Source: Hyphomicrobiales bacterium (GTDB taxonomy: Bacteria; Pseudomonadota; Alphaproteobacteria; Rhizobiales; Rhizobiaceae). From it: a stretch of 44,878 bases of DNA. This document shows, piece by piece, positions 24,775-32,556 of this stretch. Within the stretch, counting starts at the first letter, position 1; the number at the start of each line of letters is the position of its first letter. Position numbers and translations under genes: made by a program. The stretch spans positions 1 through 44,878 of the forward strand of contig UBMU01000038.1 of NCBI GenBank assembly GCA_900466605.1, given 5' to 3'. The notes below the pieces were generated by a model. The model was not told where the DNA came from. It saw only the letters and a program-made list of their open reading frames with translations, and made no database searches.

Positions 24775-25425
24775 TCAGCCCTCGGCGTCCCAGATCAAAA
24801 CCCGTATCGGCGTGGGATCGAAACCGTTGCAGGGGTTGTTGATCTGCGGGCAATTCGAGATGACGCAAAGCACGTCCATCTCAGCGACGAGTTCAACGTG
24901 ATCGCCTGGCGACGAGATGCCGTCGACGATCGTCATCTCGCCGTTCGGCTTGATCGGCACGTTCATGAAGAAGTTGATGTTCGGCACGATGTCGCGCTTG
25001 CTCATGCCGTGTTTCGTCACCTCGATCACGAAATTGTCGCGGCAGGCGTGAAGATATTTCGTTGCATGACCGAACCGTACGGTGTTGCTCTCGCAAGAGC
25101 ATGCGCCGGCAGAGGTGTCATGGCGCCCACAGCTGTCGGCGGTCATCTTTAACATCACATTGCCTTCGTTCGAGATCATCTTCGTGCCGATACCGATATA
25201 GGCAGCGCCTTGAGCCCGCATTGTATCCTGGTTGGAATAGCGCTCGGAAAAGTCATCGGCACGGTAGAACAGCGTGTCTATCGCCTGCTGGCCATAGCTG
25301 TCCTCGATGCGGATCGTCTGGCCCTTCCTGACGATCCCGGACCATGGGGCCTCGGCCGGGATGAAATGATCCTGCACGGCATTTTCGATCATTCGGGATG
25401 CCGACGTCTGAATAAAATCGCTCAT
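24775..25425 (-). CDS. DUF1989 protein UAAP2, probable carboxyguanidine deiminase subunit
   Basis: A 216-aa member of the urea carboxylase-associated (DUF1989) family. Motifs visible are GQQAIDTLFYRADDFSERYS, DSCGRHDTSAGACSCESNT with several Cys and His, MNVPIKPNGEMTIVDG and ISNCPQINNPCNGFDPTPI, which resemble metal-site residues of the family. Together with the next upstream gene, such pairs have been characterised as a heterodimeric carboxyguanidine deiminase, turning carboxyguanidine into allophanate plus ammonia. Plain urea carboxylase chemistry has no need of this step, so the pair supports guanidine as the substrate. It ends 3 bases before the carboxylase start and follows the first DUF1989 gene by 9 bases. 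Confidence 0.87.
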   Translation of the reverse strand: MSDFIQTSASRMIENAVQDHFIPAEAPWSGIVRKGQTIRIEDSYGQQAIDTLFYRADDFSERYSNQDTMRAQGAAYIGIGTKMISNEGNVMLKMTADSCGRHDTSAGACSCESNTVRFGHATKYLHACRDNFVIEVTKHGMSKRDIVPNINFFMNVPIKPNGEMTIVDGISSPGDHVELVAEMDVLCVISNCPQINNPCNGFDPTPIRVLIWDAEG

Positions 25426-25434
25426 TGTCGTCCC

Positions 25435-26256
25435 TTACGCTGATGCCATTGCGTTATTTTCGAAGCCTCGGACGGCCTCGGCCGTAGCCGTACGCGCCAG
25501 GTCGTCAAGCGCGGGCGTCGCCGCCCGAAAGCGGGTGATCGTTATCGGTCGCGGGGCGTAGACGGGACTCGGATCGAGCGGATGCGGACAATTGGAGAAC
25601 CCGACTAGCATGTCCATCTCGGCCCGGAGCTCGCTGTAGTCGCCACTGTTGGAGCGCTTGGTGCGCCATTGAAAGGCGCCATTCTCATCGACGCTGACGG
25701 GCGCGAAAAGGTTGATCATGCCGGGAATGTCGCGACGCTCCAGGCCGAGTTTGCCGGCGATCAGAACAAGATTATCACGGGTGTTGCGGGTCTTTTGGGC
25801 AGGATATTTATCGGCATTGGTCGCTGCCGTCGAACCGCCCATCAGGCAATCATGGGCGCCGGAGCTGTCCTCGATCAACGAGAACATCACGCGCCCCATA
25901 TCGGAAAACAGCACGCGCCCTTTGCCGAGCGCCGTCGTCCACTGGACTTTCGCGGTGTCGACGAGATTCAAGCGCTCGCTGGTATCGGTAGCATTCCAGG
26001 CAACGAGCGCGACGGTCGAGGCGCCCTCGCCCTGATCGACGCGGATCGCTTCGCCGCGCTTCAGCGGTGTCGACCAATACCACCCACCGGGAATGACCTC
26101 TTGGTGGATAATGTCACCGTCATCAATCGCGGCTGCAGGCAGCTGGCTGCGCGCCGGCAGCGCCTTCGGCGCGAATTCCAGCCCCTTTTTCTGGTGTTCT
26201 TCGTAGCGAGCACGGTTTGCTGCTATCTCTTCCGCTGAGCGGCTCACATGGATCAT
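25435..26256 (-). CDS. DUF1989 protein UAAP1, probable carboxyguanidine deiminase subunit
   Basis: A 273-aa DUF1989 protein, the larger partner of the pair. An N-terminal helix (EEIAANRARYEEHQKKG) precedes the core. The core has VIPGGWYWSTPLKRGEAIRV, then DSSGAHDCLMGGS, MINLFAPVSVDENGAF and VGFSNCPHPLDPSPVYAPRP, aligning with the corresponding motifs of UAAP2. A variable C-terminal tail of about 35 residues follows. Its start overlaps the ATPase stop by 4 bases (ATGA), so transport and catabolism are expressed together. The assignment as carboxyguanidine deiminase subunit rests on published work on this family and on the riboswitch upstream. Confidence 0.87.
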   Translation of the reverse strand: MIHVSRSAEEIAANRARYEEHQKKGLEFAPKALPARSQLPAAAIDDGDIIHQEVIPGGWYWSTPLKRGEAIRVDQGEGASTVALVAWNATDTSERLNLVDTAKVQWTTALGKGRVLFSDMGRVMFSLIEDSSGAHDCLMGGSTAATNADKYPAQKTRNTRDNLVLIAGKLGLERRDIPGMINLFAPVSVDENGAFQWRTKRSNSGDYSELRAEMDMLVGFSNCPHPLDPSPVYAPRPITITRFRAATPALDDLARTATAEAVRGFENNAMASA

Positions 26257-27077
26257 GCTTTATCTCCAGATGATGCCAGGTCGTCCTGACGTTGCCCCGG
26301 AAATGCAACCGGGCCGTCCCGGTTGGGGCTGAAAATGGAAGGCTCTCCGGCAAGACGCGGCGGCCAGATCGAAATGTCGCTGGTAATGGTCGCCCCATAG
26401 CGCATCTTCTCCTCCGGACGGTCACGGCGCCTCTCGAAGGCAATGACTCGGCTCGCAAGCGTGAAGGCCTCGCGCATGTCGTGCGTCACCATGACGACGG
26501 TCATCTCCGTCTCGTGCCAAAGACGCTTCATCAAAGTATGGATTTCGGCGCGAATACCGGGGTCGAGTGCGCCGAAGGGCTCGTCGAGCAACAGCACCTT
26601 CGGCTTCATGATCAGCGCCTGGGCAAGCGCCAGACGTTGCTGCATGCCACCTGAAAGCTGCGACGGGTATTTACCCTCGGCACCCGCCAGCCCGACCTGG
26701 GCAATCAGATGCCGCGCTTCATCAACCGCCTTGCGGCGGGCCGCACCGAAGAGTTTCGCCTTGTATCGGGCAGCAGCAAATTCCTTGCCCAGCAGCACGT
26801 TGCCGAGCACAGTCAGATGCGGAAACACGGAATAGCGTTGGAACACGACGCCACGGTCGGGTCCGGGCTCGAGGGGCAACCGCTCTCCATCGAGCAGGAT
26901 AGTTCCCCTCGTCGGCTGCTCCTGACCGAGAAGCATGCGCAGAAATGTCGTCTTTCCACAGCCTGACGGGCCGACCAGAGCGACGAAGGCGCGCGATGCG
27001 ACTGTGAGAGACACGTCCTCGAGGACGATCTGGTCTCCATATTCCTTCCAGACTTTCTCGATCCTGAGTTCGCTCAT
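26253..27077 (-). CDS. ABC transporter ATP-binding protein (guanidine/urea operon)
   Basis: A 274-aa ATPase of the taurine/nitrate (TauB/SsuB) type. Intact motifs are Walker A GPSGCGKTTFL, Q-loop VFQRYSVFPHLTVLGN, signature LSGGMQQRLALAQAL, Walker B VLLLDEPFGALDPG and the His switch VTHDMREAF. The start at 27077 (MSELRIEKVW) overlaps the permease stop in ATGA; the longer frame running up to 27680 lies inside the permease gene and is a shadow. The C-terminal extension of about 50 residues (ATITSDISIWPPRL onward) is typical of this urea-carboxylase-linked branch. Likely cargo is guanidine or a related nitrogen compound. Confidence 0.92.
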   Translation of the reverse strand: MSELRIEKVWKEYGDQIVLEDVSLTVASRAFVALVGPSGCGKTTFLRMLLGQEQPTRGTILLDGERLPLEPGPDRGVVFQRYSVFPHLTVLGNVLLGKEFAAARYKAKLFGAARRKAVDEARHLIAQVGLAGAEGKYPSQLSGGMQQRLALAQALIMKPKVLLLDEPFGALDPGIRAEIHTLMKRLWHETEMTVVMVTHDMREAFTLASRVIAFERRRDRPEEKMRYGATITSDISIWPPRLAGEPSIFSPNRDGPVAFPGQRQDDLASSGDKA

Positions 27078-27892
27078 GCCTGCTTCTCCAGCACCGACCA
27101 GGGAAACACAGCGGCGGAGATGCGCTCGAGGATGTAGTTCATCGCTACCGCAAGCAACGTGATCCAGACGACATAGGGAAAGATGATGTCCATCGACAGG
27201 TAGCGGCGGACGAGGAAGATCCGGTAACCGAGACCAGAATCCGAAGAGATCGCTTCCGCCGCGATCAGGAACAGCCAGGCAGGACCGAGCTGCAGCCTGA
27301 GACACGTGATCAGCCGAGGCAAAACCTGCGGCAGCACGACGCGTAATGCGACCTGCCAGGACGATCCGCCCAGCGTTTCGGCCTTGACGATCTGCTCGCG
27401 CGGCAATTCGAGCGCCTTGAGCGCGAGATCGCGGATCATCGTCGGTGCGACGCCGATGGCGATCAAGGTGATCTTCGAGGTTTCGCCGAGGCCCATGGCG
27501 ATAAAAAGAATCGGCAGTAACGCCAATGGCGGCACCATCGAAAACGCCGCAACAAAGGGTGCCAGCAGCGCTCTGAGATAGGGAAGCATGCCGATCAGCA
27601 TGCCGATGACGAGCGCGACGAATGTCGATATCCCGAGGCCTGAAAGCAGCCGGATCAGGCTGGCGGAGGTATCCGACCACAAAAGGTATTCGCCAGTCCT
27701 GGGGTCGACCACGAAGGCCATCCGGTTGATCGCATCGGTCAGCGCCGAAAGCGTCGGTAAGAGTTTGTCATTGGCGTTTTCTGCCAGCCGTGCCGCCGAG
27801 CCAAAGGCATAGGCGATCACCAGCAGCACGAATGGCAGCAGCATCAGGGCAAGCTGCGCCCCTTTGCTTGGCCTCGTGTTTATCCAGCGCAT
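27074..27892 (-). CDS. ABC transporter permease (guanidine/urea operon)
   Basis: A 272-aa inner-membrane permease of the SsuC/TauC family with about six helices. Conserved features are SASLIRLLSGLGISTFVALVIGMLIG, then FSMVPPLALLPILFIAMGLGETSKI and the coupling loop VKAETLGGSSWQVALRVVLPQVLPRL. It follows the binding-protein gene by 63 bases, with a GC-rich hairpin in the gap, and overlaps the ATPase start. Transporters of this type are repeatedly linked to class I guanidine riboswitches. Confidence 0.92.
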   Translation of the reverse strand: MRWINTRPSKGAQLALMLLPFVLLVIAYAFGSAARLAENANDKLLPTLSALTDAINRMAFVVDPRTGEYLLWSDTSASLIRLLSGLGISTFVALVIGMLIGMLPYLRALLAPFVAAFSMVPPLALLPILFIAMGLGETSKITLIAIGVAPTMIRDLALKALELPREQIVKAETLGGSSWQVALRVVLPQVLPRLITCLRLQLGPAWLFLIAAEAISSDSGLGYRIFLVRRYLSMDIIFPYVVWITLLAVAMNYILERISAAVFPWSVLEKQA

Positions 27893-27924
27893 GAAGGTGC
27901 TCCATTCACGTGGGATGACAACGC

Positions 27925-27942
27925 GGCGCGGGAGGCCGCGCC
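27925..27942 (-). other. RNA hairpin after binding-protein gene
   Basis: GGCGCGG and CCGCGCC (27936-27942 and 27925-27931 on the plus strand) pair over 7 bp with a 4-base loop, 14 bases after the binding-protein stop. There is no U-run. It probably limits 3' decay of the binding-protein message or lowers expression of the distal genes. Confidence 0.5.
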
Positions 27943-27955
27943 GGTCACGGTTGGC

Positions 27956-29029
27956 TCAGAGCGAACCGTCCGCAGCTGCCTTCATGTACGTTTCCGTGAA
28001 ACGAAGTTTGACGTTGCCGCTGTCCCCCAGAACCTTGCCATCCGGCATTTCGATTCCGATGACATCGGCGGACGGGGCACCGTTGCCGAGCAGCCCCTTT
28101 TCGAAGAGGAACTTGCGGACCAGATCCATCGTCTTCGGGAGGCTTGGCGATGCCGTAAAGGCGACGGCATCCGCCGGCTTGCTGAACAGTTTGGTGGCCG
28201 CCATCTGCGCTTCGAAGCCCTTGAGATCGGTACCCGATGCCGATCCCATCGCCTCGCGGGCAGCCTTGCCCTCGGCGCTATCGGCCGTCATCAGGGCAGT
28301 CGTCTCGTACCAGATAGCTGCCAGCGCCTTTCCGAAGTTCGGATTGTCCTTGAGCACAGCGGTATTGGCCGCCATCAGGTCGATGATCTCGCCCGGTACC
28401 TGAGAGCTGTCGAACACCTTCTTGGCCGTCGGATCCTCAAGAATGCTGGAGACGAGCGGGTTCCAGGTAACGACGGCAGTCACATCGGGCGTTTTGTAGG
28501 CGGCAACCATGTCGGCGTCCGACGTGTTGACGACCTTCACGTCGCGCTCCGTCAGCTGAATGCTTTCAATGGCACGGGCAAGCAGATAGTGGGAGACGGA
28601 GTATTCGACGAGATTGACGCTCTGCCCCTTGATGTCGGCAAGGCTCGCCTTGTCCTTCAGGATGACCGCGTCATTGCCGTTCGAAAAGTCGCCGACGATC
28701 ACGGCCGTCGTATCGACGCCGCCCGCTGCCGGGATCGACAGACCGTCCATGTTGGTGAGCGTCACCGCATCGAAAGCTCCGGCAGTGTACTGGTTCATCG
28801 ACTCGACGTAGTCGTTGAACTGCGTCACCTCTATCTTGATGCCGTATTTGTCTGCCCATTTCTTGACGATACCGTGATCGGCCGCATAACCCCATGGCAT
28901 CCAGCCGACGTAGATGGACCACGCGACCTTGAAATCGGTCTTCTGCTCGGCCTTCGCGATGGAGCCGAGCCCCAACGCCAAGGACGCTGTCAGTGCGGCA
29001 ATGGACAGGATCTTGGAAAAAGTCTGCAT
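27956..29029 (-). CDS. ABC transporter substrate-binding protein (guanidine/urea operon)
   Basis: A 357-aa secreted protein and the first gene after the riboswitch. The ATG at 29029 follows AAGGGG; the frame extends up to 29185 only through the riboswitch leader. The signal peptide is MQTFSKILSIAALTASLALG, with likely cleavage after SIAKAE. The mature part resembles NMT1/TauA-type proteins of the urea-carboxylase branch: WSIYVGWMPWGYAADHGIVKKWADKYG, then VTQFNDYVESMNQYTAGAFDAVTLTNMDGL and VVTWNPLVSSILEDP. Aromatic residues near the N-terminus (WSIYVGWMPWGY) could form a cation-binding cage for guanidinium, which is inference. Confidence 0.92.
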   Translation of the reverse strand: MQTFSKILSIAALTASLALGLGSIAKAEQKTDFKVAWSIYVGWMPWGYAADHGIVKKWADKYGIKIEVTQFNDYVESMNQYTAGAFDAVTLTNMDGLSIPAAGGVDTTAVIVGDFSNGNDAVILKDKASLADIKGQSVNLVEYSVSHYLLARAIESIQLTERDVKVVNTSDADMVAAYKTPDVTAVVTWNPLVSSILEDPTAKKVFDSSQVPGEIIDLMAANTAVLKDNPNFGKALAAIWYETTALMTADSAEGKAAREAMGSASGTDLKGFEAQMAATKLFSKPADAVAFTASPSLPKTMDLVRKFLFEKGLLGNGAPSADVIGIEMPDGKVLGDSGNVKLRFTETYMKAAADGSL

Positions 29030-29056
29030 TGAAATTCCCCTTTTGCTTTTCTTCAA

Positions 29057-29093
29057 AAGGGATTGGCAATGACCATCGTGCCGCCAATCCCTT
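29057..29093 (-). terminator. intrinsic terminator, riboswitch expression platform
   Basis: On the minus strand AAGGGATTGGC pairs perfectly over 11 bp with GCCAATCCCTT and is followed by a short T-run. The hairpin lies between the aptamer and the binding-protein ATG. Its 5' arm begins right at the 3' edge of the aptamer (AAGCCAAGGG), so folding of the aptamer's basal stem should compete with it. That is the arrangement of an ON switch: guanidine present, terminator disrupted. Confidence 0.85.
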
Positions 29094-29095
29094 GG

Positions 29096-29215
29096 CTTAC
29101 GAGGTCTCCCGGGCTTTTCTCCCGCCGTGCATCCGAAGGGATTTCTCCCCCTCCGGTGGCAGCTCTCGGACCAGCCGCGCTGCAATCAGCACCGGAACCC
29201 TAGCCACCAACTCTA
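29096..29215 (-). ncRNA. guanidine-I (ykkC) riboswitch aptamer
   Basis: Read on the minus strand the leader contains the signature elements of the class in order. They are CTAGGGTTCCGG (29192-29203), CTGGTCCGAGAG (29163-29174) inside a stem, GCACGG (29125-29130) and GGGAGAAAAGCCCGGGAGA (29105-29123). These blocks and their order match the ykkC/guanidine-I consensus as I know it; boundaries are approximate. The class binds guanidinium and controls guanidine export or degradation genes. Here it precedes an uptake and degradation operon, with a terminator hairpin immediately downstream and a sigma-54 promoter immediately upstream. Confidence 0.95.
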
Positions 29216-29226
29216 AGCTTGATGAC

Positions 29227-29241
29227 GCAAACAGCGTGCCA
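29227..29241 (-). promoter_or_regulatory. sigma-54 (RpoN) promoter
   Basis: The minus strand reads TGGCACG-CTGT-TTGC, an exact match to the -24/-12 consensus TGGCACG-N4-TTGC with correct spacing. Counting 12 bases on gives a start near 29215, at the first bases of the guanidine-I aptamer. The operon would therefore need an enhancer-binding activator, most simply NtrC under nitrogen limitation. A weak NtrC-like site at 29305-29321 is only a candidate. Confidence 0.85.
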
Positions 29242-29855
29242 ACTATTATCATATTGAATTCATTTCGTTTCTTTCATAGCGTTGGAAACGATGCCAAAAT
29301 TGCATGCACTTTTTGCGCGCCTGCTCATCTTTTGAGCTTGGTGAAAGTACCGTTCATCACGAAATTTCCTCCCGAGCAGAGATAGTCTCCGGATCACCGT
29401 CTCATGGCATCGATGGTTCCGGAATGATGGAGCATCAGTTCATCGCTACGGCTGAGAAGCGATTTTGCACCGAAGCTGGCGGCGGCAGGCTCGACAAGGC
29501 CGTGAAACGAAAAAGGCTCCACGATATTGATATCGAGGAGCTTGCGTCGGACGGCATGGCTGGCAGAATTTGCAGATTTCAGTGCATTTTGGAGGCGGTC
29601 GTTGACCGGGCGGCCTTCAGTTATGGTCGGCATGACGAGGAGCTACCATCGCCCCCGAAGATACAGTCTTCGGGTTTGGTTGCGGGGGCGCCTGATCACA
29701 CGGCGAAAACGGGAAGACCGCCCGTCGCATACCACGCAGAGGCGAGAAACCCATTTGAGTTCAATGAGCGAGGCCACACCTCAAGGCACGAACATCCAGC
29801 ATGCCAGTGTGGAAGAGGCTGCATGGTTCGCTAGCGGCAGCCTGATACACTGGTC
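29242..29855. other. 614-base intergenic region with RNA-like structure
   Basis: This gap lies between the sugar permease stop and the sigma-54 promoter of the guanidine operon. It contains the terminator-like hairpin at 29511-29541 and an 8-bp stem at 29654-29674 (CCCGAAGA, 5-base loop, TCTTCGGG). That stem sits near CGCCCCCG and CGGGGGCG, which can form an outer pairing. Open frames exist on both strands (for example a 79-residue leftward frame ending at 29394), but none has a ribosome-binding site or a recognisable product. Confidence 0.4.
29511..29541 (-). terminator. probable intrinsic terminator of the sugar ABC operon
   Basis: On the minus strand GCTCC-T-CGATAT pairs with ATATCG-T-GGAGC (11 pairs, one T-T mismatch, 2-base loop), then C and five T residues. 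This is a convincing terminator shape for leftward transcription. It lies about 315 bases after the permease stop, which would leave a long 3' untranslated region or a separate small RNA. The alternative is chance structure inside a doubtful 79-codon frame. Confidence 0.6.
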
Positions 29856-30893
29856 TCATCCACCGGCCTGGTCCTGATTGGCAACCGCCGGCAATTTGCC
29901 TTCATCAGGAACGCGGGCTTCGGTCTGCCGGGCGGCTGCGACCACGCGGCGCTGTGCACGGATTGCGTTCCATTGTTGGTCGATCAGGACGCCGATGAGG
30001 ATAACGCCACCCATGACGGCGAAATTCAGCGACGAGGGGATGCCAAGCAGATTGACAAGGTTCTGCAACTCCTGGAGCAAGACCGTTCCAAGCACGACGC
30101 CAACGATCGATCCCTCGCCGCCGCGAAGCGAAAAGCCGCCGAGTACGGCAGCGGCAATCGCGTAAAGTTCATAGAACTGGCCATGGCTCGCCGGCGAGAT
30201 CGAGCGTGTGTACATGGCGAAATAGATCGCCGAGAGCGCCGTAAGCAGTCCGCAGATGACATAGGCCGACATCACCATCCGGCCAGTGCGGATACCGGAA
30301 TAGCGGGCCGCCTCCTCGTTCTTGCCGATCGCGTAAAGATAGCGCCCGAAGACGGAGCGATGCAGCACGATCCACGTGACCACGCCAATGATGACAAGCG
30401 CGATGAAGGTGTTGGGTACACCGTAGAACCGTCCGGCGGTCAGGAATTCGAGATCTGGGAAATTCTGGCCAAAAGCAAAACCCGCCGTTCCGTCGGCCGT
30501 ATAGAAGCGCGCCGCCCCGCGATAGATCAGGAGGCCGCAGAGGGTGACGACGAAGGGTTGCAGGTTCAGCCGGGTGATCAGCCAGCCATGAACTGCACCT
30601 ATGACCGCACCGAGCGCGAGAATGAGCGGCAGCGCCAGCATCCAGGACATATCCTGGACCGCAACGAAATCGACGAACAGCACGCCGAGAAGCGCCACCA
30701 GCGAGCCGACGGAAAGCTCGATACCCCCTGTAATGATGACAAAAGCCTGGCCGATTGACAGGATGCCGAACAGGCCGATCAGGTTGGCGGTATTCGCCAG
30801 GTTGATCGGCAGCAGGAAACGCGGATTGATAATGGCGACGACGATGCCGACGACGACGATCAAGAGCAGCAGTCCAAGATCTTTTTTGATCAT
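29856..30893 (-). CDS. sugar ABC transporter permease (RbsC/XylH family)
   Basis: A 345-aa inner-membrane protein with eight to ten helices. Family motifs are IIGLFGILSIGQAFVIITGGIELSVGS-like sequence (about residues 37-62), then FVVTLCGLLIYRGAARF and the conserved GRYLYAIGKNEEAARYSGI loop. The segment AAAVLGGFSLRGGEGSIVGVVLG is the usual signature near the end. A polar tail of about 35 residues (ARQTEARVPDEGKLPAVANQ) follows the last helix. It is the third gene of a leftward set after the binding protein and ATPase. The sugar cannot be told. Confidence 0.93.
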   Translation of the reverse strand: MIKKDLGLLLLIVVVGIVVAIINPRFLLPINLANTANLIGLFGILSIGQAFVIITGGIELSVGSLVALLGVLFVDFVAVQDMSWMLALPLILALGAVIGAVHGWLITRLNLQPFVVTLCGLLIYRGAARFYTADGTAGFAFGQNFPDLEFLTAGRFYGVPNTFIALVIIGVVTWIVLHRSVFGRYLYAIGKNEEAARYSGIRTGRMVMSAYVICGLLTALSAIYFAMYTRSISPASHGQFYELYAIAAAVLGGFSLRGGEGSIVGVVLGTVLLQELQNLVNLLGIPSSLNFAVMGGVILIGVLIDQQWNAIRAQRRVVAAARQTEARVPDEGKLPAVANQDQAGG

Positions 30894-30935
30894 TCGAGAT
30901 CCATTCCCCGATACCTAACTATATCGCCGCGGCGG

Positions 30936-32477
30936 CTATTTTAAGCCTTTGCCGACAGCAAGCAAAAGGACGCTTTCCTGACTGAATTCGTCCTCATCGA
31001 GAATGCCGGCGATCTGGCCCTCATGCATGACGGCAATGCGGTCAGAAACGCCGATCACCTCTTCCATGTCGCTGGAGATCATCAGGATCGCGACACCGGC
31101 ATCGGCGAGCGCCCGCATCAGGCCGTAGATCTCGTTCTTCGCGCCGATATCGATGCCTCGCGTCGGCTCGTCGAAGATCATCACCTTCGGGCTCATCGAC
31201 AACCATTTGGCAAGCACCACCTTCTGCTGGTTGCCGCCGGACAGAGTGCCGGTTCGGCTCGAAATGGAAGGCGCCTTGATGCCGAGGCGAACGCGCTGCT
31301 TTTCGGCCGCCGCCGTTTCCCGCTCGGCAGACAGCATGAAACGGCTGGCCAGCTTCGGAAGGTCAGCAAGGGTTATGTTGTGGGCTATCGGGAAATCAAG
31401 GAGAATGCCGTTGCGCTTGCGATCCTCCGGCACCAGGAAAATGCCGAGAGCAACAGCGTCCCGCGCGGAACGGACTGCAATTTTCTGCCCGTCCTGCAGG
31501 ATGACCCCGCCGTAGCTGCGATCTATGCCAAAGAGCACCCTGGCAAGCTCGGTACGGCCGGACCCGACGAGGCCAGCAAGTCCTAGGATTTCTCCATACC
31601 TGATTTCCAGATCAACGGGACGGTCGGGATAGGCCTCGGTGCGCACGGCACTTACCTTCAGCGCAACTGAGCCGGGTGAGCGCTGCGGCTTTGCGGTGCG
31701 GGCCGCAAGCATCCGGCCAATCATCAGCTTGACCATCTGGTCGTGGCCGATGTCCGTCTTGGCGAGCGTGCCCACAAGCGCGCCGTCACGAAGTACGACG
31801 ACCCGGTCGGCCACGCGTTCAACCTCGTGGAGCCGATGCGAGATGAAAATAACACTGATGCCATCCGCCTTCAGCAATTTGATGATGCTAAGGAGCCGCT
31901 CGGTTTCGGCCAACGGCAGGCTGGAGGTGGGTTCGTCGAAGATAACGAGCCTCGCGTTGATGGACAGCGCCTTGGCGATTTCCACCATCTGCTGCTCGGC
32001 GAGCGAAAGCGACGCCACGGGCGTGTCGGCGGAAAAATGCGCCCCCACCCGCTTCAGGAGCGGCTTCACCATGTCTCTCAGGCGATCGCGGTCGACGAGC
32101 TTGAAAGGTCCCGCCTTCAGCGGTTCGCGCCCTAGGAAGATATTGGCAGCGACGTCGAGATTCTCGAAGAGATTGAGTTCCTGATGCACGAAGGCGATGC
32201 CGGACGAGATGCTCGATTCCACCGTGAGGAAACGAAGCTCTTCCCCGTCGAGCATGATCATGCCCCGATCAGGTGCGATCACGCCGCCGAGAATCTTCAT
32301 CAGCGTCGATTTTCCAGCCCCGTTTTCACCGACAAGGCCGATGACCTCGCCTGGCATGATGTCCATTGACAGGCCTTCGAGCGCAACGACGCCCGGATAG
32401 GTCTTGCCAACGCCGGAAAGCGACAGAAACGGCGTTGCGGGCGCGGCCGGTGACGGGATGTCGGAACTATGGTTCAT
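30936..32477 (-). CDS. sugar ABC transporter ATPase, two domains (RbsA/XylG family)
   Basis: A 513-aa duplicated ATPase. The first half has Walker A GENGAGKSTL, signature SLAEQQMVEIAKAL and Walker B LVIFDEPTSSLP. The second half has the degenerate Walker A GLVGSGRTEL typical of this family, signature LSGGNQQKVVLAKWL and VMIFDEPTRGIDIG. Length and asymmetry are normal for RbsA/MglA/XylG proteins. GGAGAGG precedes the ATG at 32477. It sits between the binding-protein gene (79-base gap containing a 13-bp hairpin) and the permease gene (42-base gap). Confidence 0.95.
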   Translation of the reverse strand: MNHSSDIPSPAAPATPFLSLSGVGKTYPGVVALEGLSMDIMPGEVIGLVGENGAGKSTLMKILGGVIAPDRGMIMLDGEELRFLTVESSISSGIAFVHQELNLFENLDVAANIFLGREPLKAGPFKLVDRDRLRDMVKPLLKRVGAHFSADTPVASLSLAEQQMVEIAKALSINARLVIFDEPTSSLPLAETERLLSIIKLLKADGISVIFISHRLHEVERVADRVVVLRDGALVGTLAKTDIGHDQMVKLMIGRMLAARTAKPQRSPGSVALKVSAVRTEAYPDRPVDLEIRYGEILGLAGLVGSGRTELARVLFGIDRSYGGVILQDGQKIAVRSARDAVALGIFLVPEDRKRNGILLDFPIAHNITLADLPKLASRFMLSAERETAAAEKQRVRLGIKAPSISSRTGTLSGGNQQKVVLAKWLSMSPKVMIFDEPTRGIDIGAKNEIYGLMRALADAGVAILMISSDMEEVIGVSDRIAVMHEGQIAGILDEDEFSQESVLLLAVGKGLK

Positions 32478-32518
32478 CGCCTCTCCATGGCTGGTGATGC
32501 TCTCGGCATGAAACGCCT

Positions 32519-32550
32519 TTCGCGGCAGCGGTGAGTGCCGCCGCCGCGAA
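32519..32550 (-). other. strong RNA hairpin after binding-protein gene
   Basis: Thirteen base pairs (one G-U) join TTCGCGGCGGCGG and CCGCTGCCGCGAA around a 6-base loop, 6 bases after the binding-protein stop and before the ATPase gene. It has no U-run, so it probably stabilises the binding-protein message and lowers downstream expression. Confidence 0.65.
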
Positions 32551-32556
32551 GGAGGG

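Noticed and set aside
23401..25152. 583-codon rightward open frame opposite the carboxylase gene
   Set aside because: It is antisense to a clear carboxylase with all motifs. Long antisense frames are expected in GC-rich genes with strong third-position bias, and its translation has no recognisable domain.
27078..27680. 475-codon reading of the guanidine-operon ATPase with a 200-residue extension
   Set aside because: The extension is out of frame inside the permease gene; the ATGA overlap at 27074-27077 gives the true start.
29305..29321. NtrC-like enhancer site upstream of the sigma-54 promoter
   Set aside because: Only about 8 of 12 consensus positions match by eye (right half AGTGCA good, left half poor). 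Position is plausible but the match is too weak to annotate.
29394..29633. 79-codon leftward frame in the gap after the sugar permease
   Set aside because: Codon use is not bad, but there is no ribosome-binding site and no family, and a terminator-like hairpin with a T-run lies inside it.
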